64,000 bases of DNA from Sitta carolinensis (lineage: Eukaryota > Chordata > Aves > Passeriformes > Sittidae), in contig CM063311.1 in NCBI GenBank assembly GCA_032173965.1, forward strand, positions 856,262-920,261. The letters are read 5' to 3'. Below are positions 1 to 12,300 of the stretch, piece by piece. The notes beneath the pieces are model-generated. The model saw only the letters and a list, made by a program, of their open reading frames with translations, was not told the origin of the DNA and searched no databases. Position 1 is the first letter of the stretch, and the number at the start of each line of letters is the position of its first letter. A program made the position numbers and the translations under genes.

Positions 1-47
1 TTTTCCCCCCAGTTCCCCCCGTTTCTCACCCATTTTCCCTTTTCCAG

Positions 48-311
48 GCGCCGCTCCTCCTCTTCCTCCTCCTCCTCGTCCTCCTCGCGCTCCTCCTCCT
101 CCTCGTCCTGCAGCTCCGGCTCCCGCCACTCCCGCCACTCCCGGGGTTTCCGCCGTTCCCGGGGGCCCTGCCGGGGCCGCCGCCGCTCCCGATCCCGCTC
201 CCGCTCCCGATCCCGCTCCCGCTCCCGCCGCTGGTCCCGGGGCGGCTCCCGCGACAGCCGGCGCCGTTCCCGCTCCCTGGAGCGCGGCCCGCGCCGCCGG
301 CGCCGCTCCCG
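48..311 (+). CDS. CLASRP: CLASRP exon, first in window (RS domain)
   Basis: Acceptor tttccag ends at 47 and donor gtgagt starts at 312. It encodes RRSSSS-type serine runs followed by alternating RSRSRS, ending with codon phase 2. The frame is open throughout. Confidence 0.88.
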
Positions 312-3300
312 GTGAGTGCGGCCGGGGCCGGGGCCGGCTGGGACCGGGTCACCCCGGTTTGGGATCGTTTGGGAATGGTTTGGGAATGGTTTGGGATGGT
401 TTGGGAATGGTTCACACCCGGTTTGGGATGGTTTGGGAATGGTTCACACTGGTTTGGGAATGGTTCACACACCGGTTTGGGATGGTTTGGGATGGTTTGG
501 GAATGGTTTGGGATGGTTTGGGAATGGTTCACACTGGTTTGGGAAAGGTTCACACCGGTTTGAGATGGTTTGGGAATGGTTCACACTGGTTTGGGAATGG
601 TTCACACTGTTGGAATGTTCACCCCGGTTTGGGATGGTTTGGGAATGGTTCACACTGTTGGAATGGTTTCCCGTTTGGATGGTTTGGGAATGGTTCACAC
701 TGGTTTGGGAAAGGTTCACAACCGGTTTGAGATGGTTTGGGAATGGTTCACACTGGTTTGGGAATGGTTCACACTGGTTTGGGAATGGTTCACACCGGTT
801 TGAGATGGTTGGGATGGTTCACACTGGTTTGGGAATGGTTCACACTGGTTTGGGAATGGTTCACCCCGGTTTGGGATGGTTTGGGAATGGTTCACACTGG
901 TTTGGGATGGTTTGGGAATGGTTCACCACTGGTTTGGGATGGTTTGGGAATGGTTCACACCCGTTGGATGGTTTGGGAATGGTTCACACTGGTTTGGGAA
1001 TGGTTCACCCCCGGTTTGGGATGGTTTGGGAATGGTTCACACTGGTTTGGGAAAGGTTCACACCGGTTTGAGATGGTTTGGGAATGGTTCACACTGGTTT
1101 GGGAATGGTTCACACTGGTTTGGGAATGGTTCACACCGGTTTGGGATGGTTTGGGAATGGTTCACACTGGTTTGGGAATGGTTCACACCCGGTTTGGGAT
1201 GGTTTGGGAATGGTTCACACTGGTTTGGGAAAGGTTCCACACCGGTTTGAGATGGTTTGGGAATGGTTCACACTGGTTTGGGAATGGTTCACACTGGTTG
1301 GGGAATGGTTCACACGGTTTGAGATGGTTTGGGAATGGTTCACACTGGTTTGGGAATGGTTCACACTGTTTGGGAATGGTTCACCCCTTTGGGATGGTTT
1401 GGGAATGGTTCACACTGGTTTGGGATGGTTTGGGAATGGTTCACACTGGTTTGGGATGGTTTGGGAATGGTTCACCCCGGTTTGGGATGGTTTGGGAATG
1501 GTTCACACGGTTTGGAATGTTCACCCGGTTTGGGATGGTTTGGGAATGGTTCACACTGGTTTGGAAAGGTTCACACCGTTTGAGGTTTGGGAATGGTTCA
1601 CACTGGTTTGGGAATGGTTCACACTGTTTGGGAATGGTTCACCCCGGTTTGGATGGTTTGGAATGGTTCACACTGGTTTGGAATGGTTCACACTGGTTTG
1701 GATGGTTTGGGAATGGTTCCACCCGTTGGGATGGTTGGGAATGTTCACACTGTTTGGATTTCACACGTTTGGGATGGTTTGGAATGGTTCACACTGGTTG
1801 GGATGGTTTGGGAATGGTTCACACTGTTTGGATGGTTTGGGAATGGTTCACACTGTTTGGGATGTTTGGGAATGGTTCACACTGGTTTGGATGGTTGGAA
1901 TGGTTCACACTGGTTTGGATGGTTTGGGAATGTTCACACTGGTTTGGGATGTTTGGGAATGGTTCACAACTGGTTTGGGATGGTTTGGGAATGGTTCCAC
2001 TGGTTTGGATGGTTTGGGAATGGTTCCCACTGGTTTGGGGTGGTTTCGAATGGTTCACACCAATTTGGCCAATTTTCACCCAATTTTTTCCCAATTTTTT
2101 CCTGTTTTACTCCCTGATTCTCTCTTGTTCACCCCCCCCCCAACTTTCCCATGATTTTTCCCAATTTCCTCCCGATTCTCTCCCAATTCTTCCCATTCTC
2201 CCCCAATTTCTCCCCATTTCCCCCCCTGTTTTCCCCCCTGTTTTCCCCCTGGTTCCCCCTGGATTTTCACATTTTTCCCCCGATTTTCCTGTATTTCCCC
2301 CATTTTCCCCCCATTTCCCTTCCCCCGGATTTTCCTTTTCCCCCTTCCCCCGTTTCCCCCCATTTTCCCCCCGGATTTTCACATTTTCCCTCCCCCGGAT
2401 TTTCCCCGTTTTCCCCCCCATTTTCCCCCGGATTTTCCTATTTCCCCCCTTTTTCCCCCCCATTTTCCCCCATTTTCCCCCCGGATTTTCCCTTTTCCCC
2501 CTTATTTCCCCCATTTTCCCCCCGGATTTTCCCGTTTCCCCCCGGATTTTCCCATTTCCCCCCGGATTTCCCCTTTTCCCCCATTTCCCCCCGATTTTCC
2601 CCTTTTCCCCCCATTTTCCCCCCGATTTTCCCCTTTTCTCCCCCATTTTCCCCCGATTTTCCCCTTTTCCCCCGGATTTTCCCGTTTTCCCTCCCCCCGT
2701 TTTCCCCGTTTCCCCCATTTTCCCCCCGGATTTTCCCCTTTTCCTCCCCCCATTTTCCCCCCGATTTTCCCATTTCCCCCGGATTTTCCCCATTTCCCCC
2801 CTTTTTCCCCCCGGATTTTCCATTTTCCCCCCGTTTCCCCCCATTTTCCCCCCGGATTTTCCCATTTCCCCCTGGATTTTCCCGTTTTCCCCCCATTTTC
2901 CCCCCGTTTTCCCCCTTTTCCCCCGGATTTTTCCCCTTTTCCCCCCATTTTCCCTTTCCCCCCGGATTTTCCCTTTCCCCCCCGGATTTTTCCCATTTTC
3001 CCCCCGGATTTTCCCATTTCCCCCCTGTTTTCCCCCTCGTTTTCCCCCATTTTCCCCCCGGATTTTCCTGTTTTCCCCTGTTTTCCCCCATTTTCTCCCC
3101 GTTTTCCCCCGGATTTTCCCGTTTCCCCCGGATTTTCCCGTTTCCCTCCCATTTTCCCCCCGGATTTTCCCATTTCCCCCGTTTTCCCCCCCGTTTCCCC
3201 CCATTTTCCCCCCGGATTTTCCCCTTTCCCCCCCGGATTTTCCCATTCCCCCCCGGATTTTCCCGTTTCCCCCCCATTTTCCCCCGGCTTTCCCCCGTTT

Positions 3301-6300
3301 TCCCCCCGTCAGGAGCCGCTCCCGGCGCTCGGCGCGCTCCTGGCGCCGCTGGAGCAGCCAGAGCCGCAGCAGCCGCAGCGACTCCCGGAGCCGCTCCCGC
3401 TCCCCGAGATCCCCGAGATCCCAAAGATCCCAAAGATCCCCGAGATCCCCGAGATCCCCGAGCCCCCCGAGCCCGCCAGGCCCCCGGGACAAAGCCCCGC
3501 CGCGCCCCCCGGCCTCGCCCGCCGTCGGAGAGAAGCTGAAAAAGTGAGTGGAGAACGCGGGAATTCGGGAAAAAAGCCAATCAGAATCCGTCTGGGAATC
3601 TCAAAATCCCCCCAGAATCCCTCGGGGAGCCTTCAAATATCCCCAGATCCATCAGGGAACCCCAGATCCCTCAAGGATTCCCTTAAATCCTCTCCAAATC
3701 CCTCTGGGATCTTTCAAATGTCCACAGATCCCTCGGGGATTCCCCAAATCCTCAGAATCCATCTGGGATCCTTCAAAATATCCCAAAATCCTCGGGATTT
3801 CCCCCAAATCCCCCAAAATCCCTCTGGGATCCTTCAAATCCCCCCAAAATCCTCAGGGAACCCCAGATCCCTCGAGGATTCCCTTAAATCCTCTCCAAAT
3901 CCCTCTGGGATCTTTCAAATTCCCAGACCTCCAGATCCCTCAGGGATTCCTCCAAATCCCCCAAAATCCCTCTGGGATCCTTCAAATATCCCCAAAATCC
4001 CTCGGGGATTCCTCCAAATCCCCCAAAATCCCTCTGGGATCCTTCAAATCCCCCAAAAATCCCTCAGGGAACCCCAGATCCCTCGAGGATTCCCTTAAAT
4101 CCTCTCCAAATCCCTCTGGGATCTTTCAAATTTCCCAGATCCCTCCAGATCCTCGGGATTCCTCCAAATCCCCCCAAAATCCCTCTGGGATTCTTCAAAT
4201 ATCCCCAAAATCCCTCGGGGATTCCTCCAAATCCCCCCAAAATCCCTCTGGATCCTTCAAATCCCCCCAAAAATCCCTCAGGGAACCCCAGATCCCTCGA
4301 GGATTCCCTTAAATCCTCTCCAAATCCCTCTGGGATCTTTCAAATGTCCACAGATCCCCCAGATCCCTCGGGATTCTCCCAAATCCCCCCAAAATCCATC
4401 TGGGATCCTTCAAATATCCCAATTTCCCCAAAATCCCTCTGGGAACCCCAGATCCCCCAAAATCCCTTGGGATTCCCCCCAAAAATCCATCTGGATCTTC
4501 AATATCCCCAAATCCCTCGGGATTCCTCCAAATCCCCCCAAAATCCCTCTGGGATCTCCAAATTTCCCCAAATCCCTCGGGGATTCCCCAAATCCCCCAA
4601 AATCCATCTGGGATCTTCAAATGTCCCAAATTCCTCGGAATTCCCCAAATCCACCCAAAATCCCTCTGGGAACCTCAGATCCTCCAAAATCCCTCGGGGA
4701 TTCCCCTAAATCCCCTCCAAACCCTTCAATCTCCCAAAATTCCCCAAAATCTCTCTGGGATTTTCCAAATATCCCCAAATCCCTCAGGGCTTCCCCCAAA
4801 TCCCTCCACATCCTAAAATCTGCTCCAAATCCCTCTGGATCCTTCAAATATCCAAATCCCTCAGGCGTTTCAATTTCCCAATTTTTCCCCAATTTCACCC
4901 AATTCCCCCCCCAATTCCCCAATTTTCCCCCAAATTTCCCAATTTCCCCCAATTCTCCCCCAATTTTTCCCCAATTTCCCCCAATTACCCCCAATTTTCC
5001 CAATTTTCCCCCAATTTTCCCCTTAATTTTCCCCAATTCCCTATCTTTCCTCTAATTTTCCCCAATTTCCCCCAATTTCCCCCAATTTTCCCCAATTTTC
5101 CCCCAATTTCCCCTCAAATTCCCCATTTCCCCCCATTTTTTCCCAATTTTCCCCAATTTTTTCCCCAATTTTTTCCCCAATTCCCCCCCCCAATTTTCCC
5201 TCACAATTCCCCACATTTCCCCCCTAATTTCCCCACAATTTTCCCCCAATTTTCCCACAATTTTCCCCAATTTTCCCCCACTTTTCCCTCCAATTTTCCC
5301 CAATTTTTCCCAATTTCCCCGCAGGGCCGACGCTGCCGCTGGTAAAGATTCCGGAGCTGCCAAAGTCAGTAAGAATTGGAACTTCCCCTTGTTTTTAACG
5401 GAATTCCTGCCGAGTTTGGGATCACGGATCCAGGGAATCCCAGAGGGATCCAGGGAATCCCAGAGGGATCCAGGGAATCCCAAAGATCCCCTCGTCGGGA
5501 ACGCGGGGCGGGCTCAGCATCACCTGGGGGGGGGGGGGAATTTTCCCAAGTTTTTCATGGAAAACCATCTCGGGGGGGGGGCCCTTCCTGGATTTTCCCA
5601 GATTTTCCTGATTTTTCCCACATTTTCCCTGTATTTTTATATGTTTTCCCAGATTTTTCCCACATTTTTCCCATTTTTCCCTCCCCCAGCTCACCCTTCC
5701 CGATTTTTCCCAAGCTTCCCACCCACCCAAAAAATTCCCAAATTCCCAGGGATGGGATTGGGGTCGGTGGGAGAAGGGCCAGGGAGGTTCCTGGGGGTCC
5801 CATTCCCAATCCTGACCCCTTTTCCTGACCCCAATTCCCGATTTTTGCAGCCCAAGCTGACCCCGCAGGAGAAGCTCCGGCTCCGGATGCAGAAAGCTCT
5901 CAACAGGCAGTGTGAGAATTCCCAAAATTCCCTCAAAATCCCACCCAAAATCCACCCAAAATCTCCTGGGATTTCCTCAGAATTCCCCTCCTCCAAAATC
6001 CCCTCAAAAATTTCTTTGCGATCTCCAAAAATTCCTGTGGAATTCCCAAAATTCCCCCAAAAATCCATCTGGGATCTCCCCCAAAATCCACCTGAAATCT
6101 CCTGGGATTTCCCTCAAAATTCCCCTCCTCCAAAATCATCCAGAATTCCCTCAAAATTCCTTTGGGATCCCCAAAAATTCCTGTGGGATTGCCCAGAATC
6201 CCCCCTAATTCCCCTTTGGATCCCTCAAAATCCTTCTAGGATTTCCCCAAAATTCCCTGGAATTCCCCCCCCCCCCCCCCCCAAATCCCTGAAAATCCCA

Positions 6301-9300
6301 CCCAAATCCACCCAAAATTCTCCTTGGGACCCCTCAAAATCCCCCCAAATCTCCTGGAATTTCCCCAAATCCCCCCCAAAATCCCAGAATTCCCCCAAAT
6401 CCCTCAGAATTCCCCTCAATTCCCTCTGGGATCCCCCCAAATCCTTTGGAATTCCCCCAAAATTCCCCCCAAATCCCAGATTTTCCCCAAATTCCTTCCA
6501 GAATTCTCCCAAATCCCTCTGGGATCACCCCAAATTCCCCCAAAATTCCCCCAAATTCCCCCAAATCCCCTGGAATTTCCCCAGATCCCCCAAAATCCTG
6601 GAATTCCCCCAAAATCCCCCCCAAAATTCCCCAAAAATCCCCCCAAATCCCTTGGAATTCCCCAAAATTCCCCCCAAATCCCGGATTTTCCCCAAATTCC
6701 TTCCAGAATTCTCCCACATCCCTCTGGGATCACCCCAAATTCCTCAAAAATTCCCCCAAATTCCCTCAAATCCCCTGGAATTTCCCCAGATCCCCAAAAT
6801 CCCCCAAAAATCCCCTAAATCCCCTGGAATTCCCCAAAATTCCCCCCAAATCCCGGATTTTCCCCAAATTCCTTCCAGAATTCCCCAAATCCCCCTCAAA
6901 TCCCTGGAATTCCACCAGAATTCCACCAAAATTCTCCCCCAGTTCCCCAATTCCCACATTCCCGGTTTTTCCCGGTTTATTCCCGATTTATTCCCGGTTT
7001 ATTCCCGGTTTTTCCCAGTCAAAGCCGACAAGAAGGCGGCGCAGGAGAAGCTGCTGCAGCAGGAGCACGAGAGACAGGTGGGCATGGGAAAAATGGGGAA
7101 AAAATGGGAAAAAAAAGGGGGAAAAATGGGGAAAAATGGGGAAAAAATAGGGGGAAAATGGGGGAAAATTGGGGAAAAATGGGGGAAAAATGGGGGGGAA
7201 ATGGGGAAAAATGGGGGAAAAATGGGGGGGAAATAGGGAAAATGGGGGGAAAATGGGGACAAAATGGGAAAAAAATGTGGGAAAAATGGGAAAAAATGGG
7301 GAAAAATGGGGAAAATGGGAAAAATGGGGGAAAATGGGAAAAATGGGGGAAAATGGGATTTAGTGGGCAGAAAAATGGGATTTAATTGGGAAAAAAATGG
7401 GATTTAATGGGGAATAAAATGGGATTTAATGTGAGAAAAATGGGATTTAGTGGGGATTTAATTGGGATAAAAATGGGATTTAATGGGGAGAAAAATGGGA
7501 TAAAAATGGGATTTAACTGGGATAAACCCAGGATTTAACTGAGGCAGAACTGTGGGATAAAAGGGATAAATCCTGGGATAAAACCTGGGAATTCTGGGGT
7601 TAAAACCTGGGAATTCTGGGGATAAAACCCGGGAATTCTGGGGATAAAACCTGGGAATTCTGGGGATAAAACCTGGGAATTCTGGGGATAAAACCTGGGA
7701 ATTCTGGGGATAAAACCCGGGAATTTCTCCGTCCCCAGGAGCGGGAGGATGAGCTGCGTGCCATGGCCCGGAAAATCCGCATGAAGTAATTCCCAAAATC
7801 CCTGATCCCGACATTCCCAAAATCCCTGATCCCAGCATTCCCAAAATCCCTGATCCCAGCATTCCCAAAATCCCTGACCCCATTATTCCCATTTTCCCCC
7901 TCCCTTTTCCATTTTATCCCATTTTTTTCCCAACCCTGATCCAAATTTTTCCAGCCCTGATCCCAACATTCCCAGCCTCGATCCCGATTTTCCCATTTTT
8001 CCTGCCTCTTTTCCCCAATCCCATTTTTCCAGGTTTTTTCCCATTTTCCATGCCCTGATCCTTTTTTTCCGATTGTTTTCCCATTTTTCCATGCCCTGAT
8101 CCCATTTTTCCAGTTTTTTTCCCCTTTTCCCGTTCCCTGACCCCATTTTTCCAGGTTTTTTTCCCCTTTTCCCATTCCCTGACCCCGTTTTTCTGGGATT
8201 TTTTCCCCTTTTCCCGTTCCCTGACCCCGTTTTTCTGGGATTTTTTCCCCTTTTCCCGTTCCCTGACCCCGTTTTTCCGGGATTTTTTCCCCTTTTCCCG
8301 TTCCCTGACCCCGTTTTTTCCGGGATTTTTTCCCCTTTTCCCATTCCCTGACCCCGTTTTCCAGGTTTTTTTCCCTTTTCCCGTTCCCTGAACCGTTTTT
8401 TTTCCGGATTTTTTCCCCTTTTCCCGTTCCCTGACCCCGTTTTCTCCGGGATTTTTTCCCCTTTTCCCGTTCCCTGACCCGTTTGTCCGGGATTTTTTCC
8501 CCTTTTCCCGTTCCCTGACCCCGTTTCTCCAGGTTTTTTTCCCCTTTTCCCGTTCCCTGACCCCGTTTTTCTGGATTTTTTTCCCCTTTTTCCCGTTCCC
8601 TGACCCCGTTTTTCCGGGATTTTTTCCCCTTTTCCCGTTCCCTGACCCCGTTTATCCAGGTTTTTTTCCCTTTTTCCCGTTCCCTGACCCCGTTTTTCTG
8701 GGATTTTTTCCCCTTTTCCCGTTCCCTGACCCCATTTTTCCAGTTTTTTTTCCCTTTTCCCGTTCCCTGACCCCGTTTTTCCAGGTTTTTTTCCCCTTTT
8801 CCCATTCCCTGACCCCGTTTTTCTGGGATTTTTTCCCCTTTTCCCGTTCCCTGACCCCGTTTTTCTGGGATTTTTTCCCCTTTTCCCGTTCCCTGACCCG
8901 TTTTTCCGGGATTTTTTCCCTTTTCCCGTTCCCTGACCCATTTTTCCAGTTTTTTTTCCCTTTTCCTGTTCCCTGACCCCGGTTTTCCGGGATTTTTTCC
9001 CCTTTTTCCCGTTCCCTGACCCCGTTTTTCCGGGATTTTTTCCCCTTTTCCCGTTCCCTGACCCCGTTTTCCGGGTTTTTTTTTCCCGTTTTTCTCTCTC
9101 CAGGGAGCGGGAGCGGCGGGAGAAGGAGCGGGAGGAGTGGGAGCGTCAGTACAGCCGCCAGAGCCGCAGCCCCTCGCCGCGCCACGGTCTGGGAACGGCA
9201 CGGCGACAGAAACAGCCCCAAACCAGCCCCAAAACAGACCCAAAATATCCCAAAAACAGCCCAAAAACAGACCCAAAACAGACCCAAAACAGCCCAAAAA

Positions 9301-12300
9301 CAGACCCAAAACAGACCAAAAACAGCCCAAAAACAGACCCAAAACAGACCCAAACAGACCCAAAACAGACCAAAAACAGCCCAAAAACAGACCCAAAACA
9401 GACCCAAAACAGACCCAAAACAGACCAAAACCAGACCCAAAACAGCCCCAAAACAGCCCCAAAACAGACCAAAACCAGACCAAAAACAGACCCAAAAACA
9501 GACCAAAACCAGACCCAAAACAGACCAAAAACAGACCAAAAACAGACCCAAAACAGCCCAAAAACAGACCCAAAACAGACCAAAAACAGCCCAAAAACAG
9601 ACCCAAAACAGCCCCAAAACAGACCAAAACCAGACCCAAAACAGCCCCAAAACAGACCCAAAACAGCCCCAAAACAGACCCAAAACAGCCCCAAAACAGA
9701 CCAAAATCAGACCAAAAACAGCCCCAAAACAGACCCAAAATATCCCAAAAACAGACCCAAAACAGACCCAAAACAGTCCAAAAACAGACCAAAAACAGAC
9801 CCAAAAACAGACCCAAAAACAGACCAAAACCAGACCCAAAACAGACCAAAAACAGACCCAAAAACAGACCCAAAACAGACCAAAAACAGACCCAAAAACA
9901 GACCCAAAACAGACCAAAAACAGCCCCAAAACAGCCCCAAAACAGACCAAAAACAGACCAAAAACAGACCAAAAACAGACCCAAAACAGCCCCAAAACAG
10001 ACCAAAAACAGACCCAAAACAGCCCAAAACAGCCCAAAACAGACCAAAACCAGACCCAAAACAGCCCCAAAACAGCCCCAAAACAGACCAAAACCAGACC
10101 AAAAACAGACCCAAAACAGACCAAAAACAGCCCCAAAACAGACCCAAAACAGACCAAAAACAGACCCAAAACAGACCAAAAACAGACCAAAAACAGCCCC
10201 AAAACAGACCCAAAATATCCCCAAAACAGACCCAAAATATCCCCAAAACAGCCCCAAAACAGACCCAAAATATCCCCAAAACAGCCCCAAAACAGCCCCA
10301 AAACAGCCCCAAAATATCCCAAAAACAGCCCAAAAACAGACCCAAAACAGTCCAAAATCAGACCCAAAATATCCCCAAAACAGCCCCAAAACAGACCAAA
10401 AACAGACCAAAAACAGCCCAAAACAGACCCAAAACAGACCAAAAACAGCCCCAAAACAGACCAAAAACAGACCAAAAACAGACCAAAAACAGCCCCAAAA
10501 ACAGCCCCAAAAGAGACCAAAATCAGACCAAAAACAGCCCCAAAACAGACCCAAAATATCCCCAAAACAGCCCAAAAACAGCCCCAAAACAGTCCAAAAA
10601 CAGACCAAAAACAGACCAAAAACAGCCCCAAAACAGACCCAAAACAGCCCCAAAACAGACCCAAAATATCCCCAAAACAGCCCCAAAACAGACCAAAAAC
10701 AGACCAAAATCAGACCCAAAACAGACCAAAAACAGACCAAAAACAGCCCAAAAACAGACCAAAAACAGCCCAAAAACAGACCAAAAACAGACCCAAAACA
10801 GACCCAAAACAGCCCCAAAACAGACCAAAAACAGACCAAAAACAGACCCAAAACAGCCCAAAACAGACCAAAACCAGCCCCAAAACAGACCCAAAACAGC
10901 CCCAAAACAGACCAAAAACAGACCCAAAACAGACCAAAAACAGACCCAAAATATCCCCAAACCAGCCCCAAAACAGACCCAAAATATCCCCAAAACAGCC
11001 CCAAAACAGCCCCAAAATATCCCAAAAAACAGCCCAAAAACAGACCCAAAACAGTCCAAAATCAGACCCAAAATATCCCAAAACAGCCCCAAAACAGACC
11101 CAAAATATCCCCAAAACAGCCCCAAAACAGCCCCAAAATATCCCAAAAAACAGCCCAAAAACAGACCCAAAACAGTCCAAAATCAGACCCAAAATATCCC
11201 CAAAACAGCCCCAAAACAGCCCCAAAATATCCCCAAAACAGCCCCAAAACAGCCCCAAAACAGACCAAAAACAGACCCAAAACAGTCCAAAATCAGACCC
11301 AAAACAGACCAAAAACAGACCAAAAACAGCCCCAAAACAGACCCAAAACAGCCCCAAAACAGACCCAAAACAGCCCCAAAACAGACCCAAAATATCCCCA
11401 AAACAGCCCCAAAACAGACCAAAACCAGACCCAAAACAGACCAAAAACAGACCCAAAAACAGACCCAAAACAGACCAAAAACAGACCAAAAACAGACCCA
11501 AAACAGACCAAAACAGCCCCAAAACAGACCCAAAACAGCCCCAAAAACAGACCCAAAATATCCCAAAACAGACCAAAACAGCCCCAAAACAGACCAAAAA
11601 CAGACCAAAACAGCCCCAAAACAGACCCAAAACAGACCAAAAACAGCCCCAAAATATCCCCAAAACAGACCAAAAACAGACCAAAACCAGCCCAAAACAG
11701 ACCAAAAACAGCCCAAAACAGACCCAAAATATCCCCAAAACAGACCAAAACAGACCAAAAACAGCCCAAAAGTAGCCCATAAATCATCCCAAAAACATCC
11801 TAAAATATCCCTAAAAATATCCCAGAAATATCCTAAAAATATCCCAAAATCAGCCAAAAATATCCCAAAATCATCCAAAAACAGCCCAAAAATATCCTAA
11901 AATAATCCTAAAAATATCCCTAAATAATCTTAAAAATATCCTAAAATAGTCCTAAATATATCCCTAAAAATATCCCAAAAAATCCCCAATACATCCTAAA
12001 ATATCCATAAAAATATCCATAAAAATATCCCAAAAACATCCCAAAATCATCCTAAAAATATCCCAAAAATACCCTAAAATAATCCTAAAAAATATCCCTA
12101 AAAACATCCCAAAAACATCCCGAAAATTTCCTAAAAATATCCCTAAAAATCCCCCAAAAATCCAGAATCATCCCAAAAACATCACAAAATCATCAGAAAA
12201 TCCTAAAAACATCCCAAAAACATAAAAAAAACATCCAAAAAATATCCCTAAATAATCCCCAAAACAATCCTAAAAAATCCCACAAATTCCCAAAAACATC

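Noticed and set aside
737..3547. 936-codon frame including FGNGSHW repeats
   Set aside because: Only its last 78 codons are a real CLASRP exon; the rest is intron repeat.
7600..11049. An open frame of over 1100 codons on the minus strand
   Set aside because: It is made of tandem repeat translations (LGLFWGCFG, REREKGKK) across CLASRP exons on the other strand; no domain, start context or splice logic.
9137..11782. 880-codon KQTQNRPKTDPKQ-type frame on the + strand
   Set aside because: Pure translation of the CCCAAAACAGACC minisatellite in one CLASRP intron.
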